NCBI GenBank assembly: GCA_963815445.1
Contig: CAWFGV010000011.1
Span: forward strand, 682,001-746,000
Length of the DNA stretch: 64,000 nucleotides
Direction of reading: 5' to 3'
Origin: JANLYC01 sp963815445
GTDB taxonomy: Bacteria; Actinomycetota; Actinomycetes; Propionibacteriales; Nocardioidaceae
Shown here: one piece after another, positions 6,467 to 14,885 of the stretch
How the letters are laid out: each line of letters begins with the position of its first letter
Numbering within the stretch: position 1 is the stretch's first letter
Made by a program: the position numbers and the translations under genes
Notes under the pieces: generated by a model
What the model was told of the DNA's origin: nothing
Seen by the model: the letters and a program-made list of their open reading frames with translations, nothing else
The model's database searches: none

Positions 6467-8272
6467 ATGGCTCTTCCGATCGAGGACTACGCACTTCTCG
6501 GGGACACGGGCACCTGCGCCCTCGTGGGGCGTGACGGCTCGATCGACTGGCTCTGTCTGCCGCGTTTCGACTCACCGGCGTGCTTCGCCGCCCTCCTCGG
6601 CGAGCCCAAGCACGGTCGCTGGTTGCTGGGTCCCAGCCAGCCGGCCACGACGACCCGTCGCTACGTCGGCAACACCTTCGTCCTCGAGACCCTCCATGAG
6701 ACCGACACAGGCACGGTCCGCGTCACCGACGTGATGCCGATCGACGACGGCCGGGCCGACCTCATCCGACGCGTCGAGGGCATCAGCGGCACGGTCGAGA
6801 TGACGCACGAGTGGATCGTCCGCTTCGGCTACGGCAAGGTCCGGCCGTGGGTCACCCGACGCAAGGACAGCGAGGGTCTCGAGCTGATCTCCGCGATCGC
6901 AGGACCTGACATGCTCGTGCTGCGCGGCAGCCGGCTGCCCCATGCCGTCGACGGCAGACATGGCGACACGTTCACGGTCAGCGAGGGTGAGGAGCTGCTG
7001 TTCTCGACCACCTGGTTCAAGTCCTACCGGCCGATCCCGACGATGCTCAACATCGACCAGCGGATCCAAGAAACCTGCGCGTTGTCCGAGCGGTGGGCGT
7101 CGTACTGCACGTATGAGGGCGAGTACCAGGAGGCGGTGATCCGCTCTCTTCTCGTCCTGCGCCTGCTGACGCACGGCGATACCGGCGGCATCGTGGCAGC
7201 GCCCACCACGTCACTGCCCGAGGACTTCGGCGGCGGCCGAAACTGGGACTACCGGTTCTGCTGGCTGCGCGACGCCTCCCTCACGCTCGAGGCCCTGCTC
7301 GCCGCCGGCTACCGCAACGAGTCCAGACTCTGGCGGGACTGGCTCCTGCGCGCCATCGCCGGCGATCCGGGCGACATGCAGATCATGTATGCCGTCGACG
7401 GCGCACGAGAGCTGCCCGAACGCGAGCTCGACCACCTCCCCGGGTATGCCGACTCGCGCCCGGTCCGGGTGGGCAACGCTGCGGTCGACCAGCGACAGAC
7501 CGACATCTTCGGAGAGGTCCTCGCCGCCCTGGAGCTGGCGCGTCAGCACGGCGTCAAGGAGACGCGGCACTCCTGGGCCCTTCAGTGCACGCTGGTCAAC
7601 GAGCTGGCCAAGCACTGGGACGAACCTGACAACGGCCTGTGGGAGATCCGCGGACCCCGACAGCACTTCACCCATTCGCGCCTGATGGTGTGGGTCGCGT
7701 TCGACCGGATGGTCAAGGGGGTGGAGGACCATGGGCTCCAAGGGCCGGTGGAGGAGTGGAAGGAGATCCGTGCCGAGGTACGGCAGCGGATCCTCGACGA
7801 AGGCTACGACGAGCAGCGTGGCACGTTCGTCCAGCACGCCGAGACCACGAACGTGGACGCCTCACTGCTCCTGATCCCCCTGGTCGGCTTCCTGCCGGGC
7901 GACGACCCCCGCGTGCTGGGGACGATCAAGGCCGTGGAGGAGGACCTCCTCCGCGAAGGGCTGGTCCTGCGCTACCAGACCCAGAGCGGGGTCGACGGCC
8001 TCGCAGGTGACGAACACCCGTTCCTGGCGTGCTCGTACTGGTTGGTCTCGGCGCTGGCGCGCGCCGGACGGGTTGACGACGCGAACGCCCTGATGGCGCA
8101 TCTGCTGGAGCGCACCAACGACCTCGGGCTGCTGTCGGAGGAGTACGACCCGGTCCGCGAACGCATGGTCGGGAACTTCCCCCAGGCGTTCTCGCACCTG
8201 GCCCTGGTCGGTGCCGCCATCGCGCTCTCTGCGGGTGAGCACCACGACAGCCGGGGTCAGATCTCCGGGTAG
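6467..8272 (+). CDS. Glycoside hydrolase family 15, trehalase/glucoamylase-like
   Basis: Cytoplasmic enzyme of 601 aa. Residues 1-~210 are the trehalase-like beta-domain (starts LPIEDYALLGDTGTCALVG), residues ~220-590 the GH15 (alpha/alpha)6 barrel. Motifs: RNWDYRFCWLRDA (258-270); NGLWEIRG with Glu393 as probable general acid; LLSEEYDP with Glu558/Glu559 as probable base; NFPQAFSHLALVG near the end. The layout is that of mycobacterial-type GH15 trehalases, so trehalose or short alpha-glucans are the likely substrate; glucoamylase activity cannot be excluded. Its 3' end overlaps the convergent aldo/keto reductase by 16 bp. Confidence 0.88.
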   Translation: MALPIEDYALLGDTGTCALVGRDGSIDWLCLPRFDSPACFAALLGEPKHGRWLLGPSQPATTTRRYVGNTFVLETLHETDTGTVRVTDVMPIDDGRADLIRRVEGISGTVEMTHEWIVRFGYGKVRPWVTRRKDSEGLELISAIAGPDMLVLRGSRLPHAVDGRHGDTFTVSEGEELLFSTTWFKSYRPIPTMLNIDQRIQETCALSERWASYCTYEGEYQEAVIRSLLVLRLLTHGDTGGIVAAPTTSLPEDFGGGRNWDYRFCWLRDASLTLEALLAAGYRNESRLWRDWLLRAIAGDPGDMQIMYAVDGARELPERELDHLPGYADSRPVRVGNAAVDQRQTDIFGEVLAALELARQHGVKETRHSWALQCTLVNELAKHWDEPDNGLWEIRGPRQHFTHSRLMVWVAFDRMVKGVEDHGLQGPVEEWKEIRAEVRQRILDEGYDEQRGTFVQHAETTNVDASLLLIPLVGFLPGDDPRVLGTIKAVEEDLLREGLVLRYQTQSGVDGLAGDEHPFLACSYWLVSALARAGRVDDANALMAHLLERTNDLGLLSEEYDPVRERMVGNFPQAFSHLALVGAAIALSAGEHHDSRGQISG

Positions 8273-9225
8273 CCCAGCTCGGGCGCCGAGACGTCGTCGA
8301 GCGCGTCGACGATCTCGTCCGGCAGCGTCACGTCCTCGACCGTGAGGGAGTCCGCCAGCTGGGCGGCGTTGCGTGCACCGACGATCGGCGCAGCCACCCC
8401 GGGTTGGTCCCGCACCCAGGCCAGCGCGACCTCCGCCGGAGACAGTTCGAGCCCCTCCGCGGCTCGGCAGACCGCCTCGACGATCTGCGCCGCCTGCGGG
8501 TTGAGATGCTCACCGACATACCGCTCGAAGGTAGGCGAGGCGGCTCGGGAGTCCGCCGGTACTCCGGTGCGGTACTTCCCCGTGAGTACCCCGCGACCGA
8601 GCGGTGACCAGCACAGCACGCCCATGCCGAGCGCGTGGGCGGCCGGGACCACCTCGCGTTCGATCCCGCGCTGCAGCAGCGAGTACTCCATCTGCGTCGA
8701 CGCCAACCGCGCCCGGCCGGCCGCTGACAGCTGGTGAGTGCCGGCCTGAGCGGTCTGCCAGCCGGAGTAGTTCGAGATCCCGACGTAGCGGGCCCGACCG
8801 GTTGCCACCGCCGCGTCGACCGCGCTGAGCGTCTCGTCGATCGGCACGTCGTCTGACCAGGTGTGAACCTGCCACAGATCCACGTAGTCGACACCGAGGC
8901 GACGCAAGGATCCGTCGAGGTCCCGGAGCAGGCCGCCGCGGGAGACATCGACCACCCGTTCACCGTGCGGTCGGCCGATGCCGCCCTTGGTGGCGAGCAC
9001 GACGTCGTCGCGGCCCACGACCGTCCCCAGCATGGTGCCGATCAACGACTCGCTCGCCCCGTTGCCGTACCCCGCCGCCGTGTCGAGCAGCGTCCCGCCG
9101 GCTGCGACGAACGCGCGGAGCTGGTCGGCTGCGTCGTGCTCGTCGGTCTCCGTTCCCCACAGCATCGTGCCGAGCCCGAGCCGGGACACCTTCAGGCCGG
9201 TCGTTCCGAGATAGCGGTGCTTCAC
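8257..9225 (-). CDS. Aldo/keto reductase
   Basis: NADPH-dependent oxidoreductase of 322 aa with the AKR barrel. The catalytic tetrad is visible: Asp48 (LLDTAAGYG), Tyr53, Lys80 (LATKGG) and His121 (WQVHTW). GISNYSGWQ and WSPLGRGVLTGKY are typical of AKR11/YghZ-type members acting on small aldehydes or ketones. GTG at 9225 is preferred over ATG at 9279: the chain then begins VKHRYLGTTGLKVSRLGLG, the normal AKR start, and TAACCT sits 7 nt upstream. It is divergent from the F420 oxidoreductase gene. Confidence 0.88.
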   Translation of the reverse strand: MKHRYLGTTGLKVSRLGLGTMLWGTETDEHDAADQLRAFVAAGGTLLDTAAGYGNGASESLIGTMLGTVVGRDDVVLATKGGIGRPHGERVVDVSRGGLLRDLDGSLRRLGVDYVDLWQVHTWSDDVPIDETLSAVDAAVATGRARYVGISNYSGWQTAQAGTHQLSAAGRARLASTQMEYSLLQRGIEREVVPAAHALGMGVLCWSPLGRGVLTGKYRTGVPADSRAASPTFERYVGEHLNPQAAQIVEAVCRAAEGLELSPAEVALAWVRDQPGVAAPIVGARNAAQLADSLTVEDVTLPDEIVDALDDVSAPELGYPEI

Positions 9226-9232
9226 GCGTGGA

Positions 9233-9238
9233 AGGTTA
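9233..9238 (-). promoter_or_regulatory. -10 element, leaderless promoter of aldo/keto reductase
   Basis: TAACCT on the minus strand, 7 nt before the GTG at 9225. Confidence 0.5.
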
Positions 9239-9297
9239 ATGCACCCGGCGCGCCGGCTTGCCACCTGAGCCGGCGACACCCGTCGCGCGGACGGCGA

Positions 9298-9303
9298 TAG
9301 CCT
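9298..9303 (+). promoter_or_regulatory. -10 element, leaderless promoter of LLM gene
   Basis: TAGCCT, 7 nt before the GTG at 9311. Confidence 0.5.
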
Positions 9304-9310
9304 GTCGCGG

Positions 9311-10372
9311 GTGAAACTCGCACTGAGCCTGGGTTACGTCCTGGGCGGTGGCCCCGCCAACACGACCGGTGAGGTCGTCGCGCTCGCGCAGGAGGCCGAA
9401 CGGCTCGGCTACTCGGCCGTGTGGGCAGCCGAGGCCTACGGGTCCGACGCCGCCACCGTGCTCGCGTTCCTGGCCGCCCGGACCGAGCACATCGGGCTCG
9501 GTGCCGCCGTGATGCAGATACCGGCGCGCACGCCAGCGATGACCGCGATGACGGCGGCCACCATCGACGTGCTGAGCGAGGGGCGGTTCCGACTCGGGCT
9601 CGGCGTGTCAGGACCTCAGGTGTCCGAAGGCTGGCACGGCGTCCGCTTCGACAAGCCGTTGGCCCGCACCCGCGAGTACGTCGAGATCGTCGAGCAGGCG
9701 CTGGCGCGGCAGACCGTCGCCCACGAAGGAGCCTTCTTCACCCTGCCGCTGCCGAACGGTCCCGGAAAGGCGCTCAAGCTGGCGATCCAGCCTCCGCGCG
9801 ACCGGATCCCGCTGTACCTGGCGGCGATCGGTCCGAAGAACCTCGAGCTGGTCGGGGAGCTCGCAGACGGCTGGCTGGCGATCTTCTTCTCACCCGAGCA
9901 CGCCGCCGACTCGTTCACACACCTGGACGCCGGGCGGGCAGCTGCGGGTCGCAGCCGCGCGCCCTTCGACGTGGCGGCGACCGTACCCGTCTCCATCGGC
10001 CCGGATGTCGCAGCCTGCGCCGATCCGCTGCGTCCGTATGCCGCGCTCTACGTCGGCGGGATGGGATCACGCGACCAGAACTTCTACAACCGGCTGGCCC
10101 GACGGATGGGCTTCGAGAAGGAGGCAGCCACCGTCCAGGACCTCTACCTGGACCGCAAGCACCGCGAGGCGATGGCCGCCGTACCCGTGGACTTCATCGA
10201 CCAGACGTCACTGCTCGGCCCGCCGGAGCGTATCGTCGAACGACTGCACGCGTTTGCCGACGCCGGCGTGACGACCCTCACCGTTTCCACCATCGCGCCT
10301 GAGCATTCCATGAGAATTCACACGCTTCGCCAGGTTTCCGAGGCCCTGGACGTCGCTGGTCTAGCAGACTGA
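9311..10372 (+). CDS. LLM-class F420-dependent oxidoreductase
   Basis: TIM-barrel oxidoreductase of 353 aa in the luciferase-like superfamily, F420-binding type. Visible are LALSLGYV at strand 1, ERLGYSAVWAAEAYGSDAATV, IGLGAAVMQIPARTPAMTAM, the LSEGRFRLGLGVSGPQV loop and PLYLAAIGPKNLELVGELAD (about residue 170-190). Close family members are annotated as mycobacterial/actinobacterial F420-dependent oxidoreductases of unknown substrate. The GTG start follows a leaderless -10 element. It is 5 bp upstream of uppP and may be co-transcribed with it. Confidence 0.87.
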   Translation: MKLALSLGYVLGGGPANTTGEVVALAQEAERLGYSAVWAAEAYGSDAATVLAFLAARTEHIGLGAAVMQIPARTPAMTAMTAATIDVLSEGRFRLGLGVSGPQVSEGWHGVRFDKPLARTREYVEIVEQALARQTVAHEGAFFTLPLPNGPGKALKLAIQPPRDRIPLYLAAIGPKNLELVGELADGWLAIFFSPEHAADSFTHLDAGRAAAGRSRAPFDVAATVPVSIGPDVAACADPLRPYAALYVGGMGSRDQNFYNRLARRMGFEKEAATVQDLYLDRKHREAMAAVPVDFIDQTSLLGPPERIVERLHAFADAGVTTLTVSTIAPEHSMRIHTLRQVSEALDVAGLAD

Positions 10373-10377
10373 CGCCC

Positions 10378-11205
10378 GTGGATTTCCTCCAAGCGATCAT
10401 TCTCGGCATCGTCGAGGGACTGACCGAGTTCCTTCCCGTGTCGAGCACCGGCCATCTGACGATCGTGGAGAAGATCCTCGGGTTGCCGATCGACAGCGAC
10501 GACGTCACGGGGTTCACGGTGGTGATCCAGATGGGCGCGATCCTCGCGGTGATCCTCTACTTCTGGCGCGACATCTGGTCGATCACCAGCGCCTGGTTCC
10601 GGGGCATCAGGCAACCCGAGGTGCGGGGGACCCTCGACTACCGGATGGGCTGGTACGTCATCGTCGGCACGATCCCTGTCGTGATCGCAGGCCTGGCAGG
10701 TCAGAGCCTGATCACCGGCCCGCTGCGCAACCTGTGGTGGGTCGCCGGGGCCCTGATCGGGTGGAGCGCGGTCATGGTGCTGGCCGAGCGGGTCGGCCGG
10801 CAGACGCGGCACGAGTCCGAGGTGACGATGCGCGACTCGATCATCATCGGGGTGGTCCAGTGTGTCTCCCTGATCCCCGGTGTCTCCCGCTCGGGTGCCA
10901 CGATCTCCGCAGGACTGTTCACCGGTCTGGACCGGGTGACGGCGACCCGGATGTCGTTCTTCCTGTCGATCCCGGCGCTCGTCGGGGCCGGGATCAAGGA
11001 GCTGCCGAGCGCGCTGGGTGGCAACATCCCGCTGAGCTCGACCCTGGTGGCCACCTTCGTCAGCTTCGTCGTGGCGTACGCGTCGGTGGCCTGGCTGCTC
11101 AAGTTCGTGGCCGGCCACTCGATCACGTGGTTCGTCCCCTACCGTGTGGCCGTCGGAGTGGTGCTCATCGTGTTGTTGGCCACCAACTCAATCTCCCCGA
11201 CCTGA
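10378..11205 (+). CDS. uppP: Undecaprenyl-diphosphatase UppP (BacA)
   Basis: Membrane phosphatase of 275 aa that converts C55-PP to C55-P, the lipid carrier for peptidoglycan; its loss or gain alters bacitracin tolerance in other bacteria. It has EGLTEFLPVSSTGH at residues 13-26 and PGVSRSGAT at 167-175 with the catalytic-site Arg171, plus about eight hydrophobic helices. The length matches the family. GTG start, 5 bp after the LLM gene. The last 18 bp overlap the 3' end of the convergent DUF1003 gene. Confidence 0.95.
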   Translation: MDFLQAIILGIVEGLTEFLPVSSTGHLTIVEKILGLPIDSDDVTGFTVVIQMGAILAVILYFWRDIWSITSAWFRGIRQPEVRGTLDYRMGWYVIVGTIPVVIAGLAGQSLITGPLRNLWWVAGALIGWSAVMVLAERVGRQTRHESEVTMRDSIIIGVVQCVSLIPGVSRSGATISAGLFTGLDRVTATRMSFFLSIPALVGAGIKELPSALGGNIPLSSTLVATFVSFVVAYASVAWLLKFVAGHSITWFVPYRVAVGVVLIVLLATNSISPT

Positions 11206-11607
11206 GCCTGCTCCGTCACCCACGACGCGACGGTGCAGCTCCACGGTCAGCACGTGGATCTGCCGCGTCAGCTCGGTGTTGGTCTTGAGCTCGAGCTCCT
11301 GCTCCTTGAAGTCATGGTCGGCCTTCGCCTGCTGGAACGCCGCCATCCGGTTCTGGCCGATCATCACGAACGTCGACAGGAAGATCGCCTCGAGGGACAC
11401 GACGAGTGTCAGCCTCGGCCAGGGACTCTGCTCGAAGATCAGCATCCAGAACGCAAAGATCGCGACGTGCGTGTAGACGAACGCCATCGAGCCGGCCAGT
11501 GACGTGATCTTGTCGGCGAGCCGGAGCTGGAAGTCCCGAGCGAGCCGGGCCTCCCGGGCCAGCACGACCGGGTGCCGAGTGCGTTTGGGCAGGGTCGATC
11601 CGTCCAT
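11188..11607 (-). CDS. DUF1003 domain membrane protein
   Basis: Protein of 139 aa with two hydrophobic helices (about 35-52 and 62-82) joined by a short loop EQSPWPR, followed by a charged region (QAKADHDFKEQELELKTN) that is probably helical. This is the DUF1003 pattern; function unknown, though the family is often next to magnesium transporters, as here. It begins 25 bp after the corA stop and is probably in one operon with it. Confidence 0.88.
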   Translation of the reverse strand: MDGSTLPKRTRHPVVLAREARLARDFQLRLADKITSLAGSMAFVYTHVAIFAFWMLIFEQSPWPRLTLVVSLEAIFLSTFVMIGQNRMAAFQQAKADHDFKEQELELKTNTELTRQIHVLTVELHRRVVGDGAGSGRGD

Positions 11608-11632
11608 GGTGTCTCCTGATCGCGGGTAGGGG

Positions 11633-12616
11633 TCAGAGCCAGCCCGACTTCTTGAACAGCCGGTAGAGCAGAGCGCAGATCAGCAGCATCAAAGCCAGGA
11701 CGAGCGGGTAGCCGTACATCGCCCGCAGCTCCGGCATGTGGTCGAAGTTCATGCCGTAGATGCCCGCGATCATCGTCGGCACCGCCGCCATTGCCACCCA
11801 GGCCGAGATCTTGCGCATGTCGTTGTTCTGCCGCACCGAGATCTGCGCCATCAAGGCGTCATGGGCGCTGGACAACAGGGAGTCGAGGTTCTCGATCTGC
11901 TCGTGGACGCGCAACGTGTGGTCGGCGACGTCTCTGAAGAAGGCGGCCGCTGCATCCGGCATTCCCGTCACCTGACAGCCGGCGAACCTCGCCATCGGCT
12001 CACGCAGCGGCGCGACGGCCCGGCGGAACTCCGCCAGCTCCCGCTTGAGCGTGTAGATGCGGCGGGCGTCGCTGCGGCTGTTGTCGGAGAACACCGACAG
12101 CTCGGTCTCGTCGACGTCGGTCTCGAGCTCGGCGGCCACGTTCTCGTACGCGTCGACCACGCGGTCACACACGCTGTAGAGCACGGCGTACGGGCCGTGC
12201 CCCAGCACTTCGGTGTGTTCCTCGAGGTCCCGCCGGGCTACGCCGAGCTCCGAGCCCTCGCCATGGCGCACCGTGACCACGTAGTCGTCTCCGACGAAGA
12301 CCGCGATCTCACCTGTTTCGACCGCGTCGTTGGCGTCGACGTACCAGATCGTCTTGAGCACCATGAACAGGGCGTCACCGTACCGCTCGAGCTTCGGCCG
12401 TTGGTGGGCGACGACGGCGTCCTCGACGGCGAGCGGGTGAAGTCCGAACACGTCGGCGACCTTGGTCATCTCGTCAGTGCTGGGCTCGAACAACCCGACC
12501 CAGACGAAGTCGGTCTCCCGGAGATCGGCCCGTGCGTACGTGCTGGCGATGTCGAGCCCCTCGTCCTCGAGGGCGACACGTCTGCCCGCGTGGTAGAGGG
12601 CGCAGTCAACGATCAC
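11633..12616 (-). CDS. corA: CorA-family magnesium/cobalt transporter
   Basis: Pentameric divalent-cation channel subunit, 327 aa. The N-terminal cytoplasmic part (WVGLFEPS, HPLAVEDAVVAHQRPKLERYGD) and long helices precede two C-terminal membrane helices; the selectivity signature GMN is at 288-290 (YGMNFDHMPE). The C-terminus LFKKSGWL is typical. The start is GTG at 12616; a leaderless element is not clear here. It is divergent from the phosphomutase-like gene by 27 bp. Confidence 0.93.
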   Translation of the reverse strand: MIVDCALYHAGRRVALEDEGLDIASTYARADLRETDFVWVGLFEPSTDEMTKVADVFGLHPLAVEDAVVAHQRPKLERYGDALFMVLKTIWYVDANDAVETGEIAVFVGDDYVVTVRHGEGSELGVARRDLEEHTEVLGHGPYAVLYSVCDRVVDAYENVAAELETDVDETELSVFSDNSRSDARRIYTLKRELAEFRRAVAPLREPMARFAGCQVTGMPDAAAAFFRDVADHTLRVHEQIENLDSLLSSAHDALMAQISVRQNNDMRKISAWVAMAAVPTMIAGIYGMNFDHMPELRAMYGYPLVLALMLLICALLYRLFKKSGWL

Positions 12617-12631
12617 GCTTCATTGTGGACC

Positions 12632-12637
12632 TAGGCT
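12632..12637 (+). promoter_or_regulatory. -10 element, leaderless promoter of phosphomutase-like gene
   Basis: TAGGCT, 6 nt before the ATG at 12644. Confidence 0.5.
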
Positions 12638-12643
12638 GTACGC

Positions 12644-13342
12644 ATGGCGACCGTTCTGCTCGTTCGACACGGCCGCTCTGCGGCGAACAGCGGCGGGGTG
12701 CTGGCCGGACGGGCTCCTGGCGTCCTCCTCGACGACGTCGGCAAGGAACAGGCCGAGGCCACCGGTGTACGGATCGCTCCGCTGCCCATCCGCGCGGTCG
12801 TCACCAGCCCCCTGGAACGGTGCGTGCTGACGGCCGAAGCGATCGCAGGAGCGCGCAGCGACGACCTCGAGATCATCACCGACGACCGGCTCACGGAGTG
12901 TGGGTATGGCGACTGGACGGGTCAGGAGCTCAAGAAGCTGGCCAAGGACCCGCTGTGGAAGACCGTGCAGAGCCATCCGAGCGGGGTCACGTTTCCGGGC
13001 GGTGAGTCGATGCGCGCGATGCAGGCACGTGGAGTCGACGCGGTGCGTGACTGGGACCGGCGGCTCACCGAAGAGCATGGCCCGGACGCATTGTGGGTGG
13101 CCGTCAGCCACGGCGATGTGATCAAGGCCATCGTGGCCGAGGCCCTCGGTACCCACCTCGACAACTTCCAGCGGGTCGTCGTCGATCCCGCCTCGGTCTC
13201 GGTGATCAGCTACACGCCGTTGCGGCCGTTCGTGGTGCGGTACAACGAGCATGGCGACCTGAGCGGACTGGTTCCGCCCAAGCGCCGACGCCGGCGCCGG
13301 GTGAGTAGTGACGCTGCTGTTGGTGGCGGCGCGGGGTCGTAG
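12644..13342 (+). CDS. Histidine phosphatase, MSMEG_4193-type phosphomutase-like
   Basis: Phosphoglycerate-mutase-like phosphatase of 232 aa. The phosphohistidine motif LVRHGRSAAN puts the nucleophile at His9; SPLERCVLTAEAI, LTECGYGDWTGQELKK and VAVSHGDVIKAIV (second catalytic His) follow. This family heads the conserved actinobacterial run phosphomutase-DUF3090-SCO1664-mshC found here, but its substrate has not been established to my knowledge. The Arg-rich C-terminus (PKRRRRRRV) is unstructured. The stop TAG is part of the next gene's -10 hexamer. Confidence 0.9.
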   Translation: MATVLLVRHGRSAANSGGVLAGRAPGVLLDDVGKEQAEATGVRIAPLPIRAVVTSPLERCVLTAEAIAGARSDDLEIITDDRLTECGYGDWTGQELKKLAKDPLWKTVQSHPSGVTFPGGESMRAMQARGVDAVRDWDRRLTEEHGPDALWVAVSHGDVIKAIVAEALGTHLDNFQRVVVDPASVSVISYTPLRPFVVRYNEHGDLSGLVPPKRRRRRRVSSDAAVGGGAGS

Positions 13343-13345
13343 GCT
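13340..13345 (+). promoter_or_regulatory. -10 element, leaderless promoter of DUF3090 gene
   Basis: TAGGCT, 6 nt before the ATG at 13352; its TAG is the stop codon of the preceding gene. Confidence 0.45.
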
Positions 13346-13351
13346 CTGCGT

Positions 13352-13975
13352 ATGTCGATCGTCGTCCACAACTTCGAGCAGCCGGACCGCTTCGTCGCCG
13401 GCACCGTCGGTGAACCCGGTCAGCGCACGTTCTTCCTGCAGGCCCGCGAGGGCGTCCGCGTCACCAGCGTCGCCCTCGAGAAGCAGCAGGTGTCCGTGCT
13501 CGCCGAGCGCGTCGACCTGCTCCTTGACGAGGCCCTGCGTCGCAGCGGCGGAGACCCGATGATCCCCGCCGTTGCGCCGGTGGGCATTGGCGACCAGGAC
13601 CCGCTCGACCTGCCGATCGTCGAGGAGTTCCGGGTCGGGACGATCACGCTGAGCTGGGACAACGACGAGGGCCGCGTCGTCATCGAGATGTTTCCCGTGA
13701 TCGACGAGGCCGTCGTCATGGAGGCCTTCGACAGCTCCGAGGAAGGCGCGGACCCGCCTGACCTGGAGGAGCTCGGTGACGAGATCGAGATCGAGGTCGA
13801 GGCCAGTGAGGTCCTCATCGTGAAGCTCGAGCCCGGCTACGCCCGTGCGTTCGTCCGGCGGGCTCAGTCGGTCGTCTCAGCGGGCCGTCCGCCGTGCCAG
13901 TTCTGCGGCAACCCGATGGACCCGGACGGCCATCTGTGCCCACGCGCCAACGGGTTCCGACGCATTGCAGACTGA
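13352..13975 (+). CDS. DUF3090 domain-containing protein
   Basis: Protein of 207 aa matching the conserved actinobacterial DUF3090 family: VVHNFEQPDRFVAGTVGEPG, FFLQAREGVRVTSVALEKQQ, an acidic middle (EEGADPPDLEELGDEIEIE) and a C-terminal zinc ribbon, CQFCGNPMDPDGHLC (Cys-x2-Cys...Cys). Function unknown; it is a fixed neighbour of the SCO1664-like kinase and of mshC, suggesting a shared but undefined process. Its 3' end overlaps the next gene by 11 bp if that gene begins at TTG 13965. Confidence 0.9.
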   Translation: MSIVVHNFEQPDRFVAGTVGEPGQRTFFLQAREGVRVTSVALEKQQVSVLAERVDLLLDEALRRSGGDPMIPAVAPVGIGDQDPLDLPIVEEFRVGTITLSWDNDEGRVVIEMFPVIDEAVVMEAFDSSEEGADPPDLEELGDEIEIEVEASEVLIVKLEPGYARAFVRRAQSVVSAGRPPCQFCGNPMDPDGHLCPRANGFRRIAD

Positions 13976-14825
13976 CGAGCACGAGACTCTCGACGACGCG
14001 ACCGTCACCGAGATCCTCACCCGCGGAGAGCTCGAGGTCGAGGGTCGCCTGGTGGCTGCGTCGAACGCGTCGTTCCTCGGGCAGGTGAGCCTGCACGGCA
14101 TCGCGCTGGCGTGCATCTACAAGCCCGTCGCGGGGGAGCGGCCGCTGTGGGACTTCCCGTCAGGCACGTTGGCCGGCCGGGAGGTCTCGGCCCGGCTGGT
14201 CTCCGACGCCGGTGGTTTCGGCGTCGTGCCACCGACGGTGCTGCGCGACGGTCGGTTCGGAGTCGGCATGTGTCAGCAGTGGATCCACGCCGATCCCGAC
14301 CCGGCTACGGCCGGCGACGCGGTTGGCGCTCCCGACGGGCTCGAGGCCCTTGACCTGGTCGACCTGGTGCCGAGCGATTTCCGGGATCCTGGCTGGATCG
14401 CCGTGCTCGAGGCCGAGGACAACCACGACCGACCTGTGCTGCTCGTGCACGCCGACGACGACCGGTTGCGCACGATGGCCGTGCTCGACGCCGTCATCAA
14501 CAACGCGGACCGCAAGGGCGGTCATGTGCTCCGAGGTCCCGACGGCTCGGTCTATGGCTGTGACCACGGCGTGTCCTTCCACGAGGAGCCCAAGCTGCGC
14601 ACCGTCCTGTGGGGGTGGGCCGGCGAGCGCCTGCGTGACCTCGACCGCGAGATGCTCCGTGAGCTCAGGGCGCGCTGCCGGTCGGGTCTCGACGACGTCC
14701 TGGACCGCCACCTGAGCCGTGTCGAGGTCAACGCCCTGGCCTACCGCGTCGAGAAGCTGCTGCAGGACGACGTGATGCCACGCCCCGAAGGGCACTGGCC
14801 GATGATCCCCTGGCCGGCCTTCTGA
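13965..14825 (+). CDS. SCO1664-family protein, PI3/4-kinase-like fold
   Basis: About 286 aa. Family signature includes LTRGELEVEGRLV, CIYKPVAGERPLWDFPSGTL (ATP-binding Lys in YKPV), DAVINNADRKGGHVL (catalytic loop with Asp and Asn) and YGCDHGVSFHEEPKLRTV (metal-binding Asp), matching the atypical phosphatidylinositol-kinase-like group; the true substrate is unknown. No ATG or GTG fits at the family start, so TTG at 13965 is chosen. An ATG at 13845 would extend 40 residues back over the conserved zinc ribbon of DUF3090 and is less likely. Translation is probably coupled to DUF3090. Confidence 0.8.
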   Translation: MQTDEHETLDDATVTEILTRGELEVEGRLVAASNASFLGQVSLHGIALACIYKPVAGERPLWDFPSGTLAGREVSARLVSDAGGFGVVPPTVLRDGRFGVGMCQQWIHADPDPATAGDAVGAPDGLEALDLVDLVPSDFRDPGWIAVLEAEDNHDRPVLLVHADDDRLRTMAVLDAVINNADRKGGHVLRGPDGSVYGCDHGVSFHEEPKLRTVLWGWAGERLRDLDREMLRELRARCRSGLDDVLDRHLSRVEVNALAYRVEKLLQDDVMPRPEGHWPMIPWPAF

Positions 14826-14873
14826 CGCACCACGTCGGCCGGCCCACCGACCACGGTCGCTGGTCCGCGTCGT

Positions 14874-14879
14874 TACGCT
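14874..14879 (+). promoter_or_regulatory. -10 element, leaderless promoter of mshC
   Basis: TACGCT, 6 nt before the ATG at 14886. Confidence 0.45.
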
Positions 14880-14885
14880 GGCCCC

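Noticed and set aside
13845..13964. ATG 13845 as the start of the SCO1664-like gene
   Set aside because: Extension is Ser/Arg-rich shadow of the conserved DUF3090 zinc ribbon; the family start matches TTG 13965.
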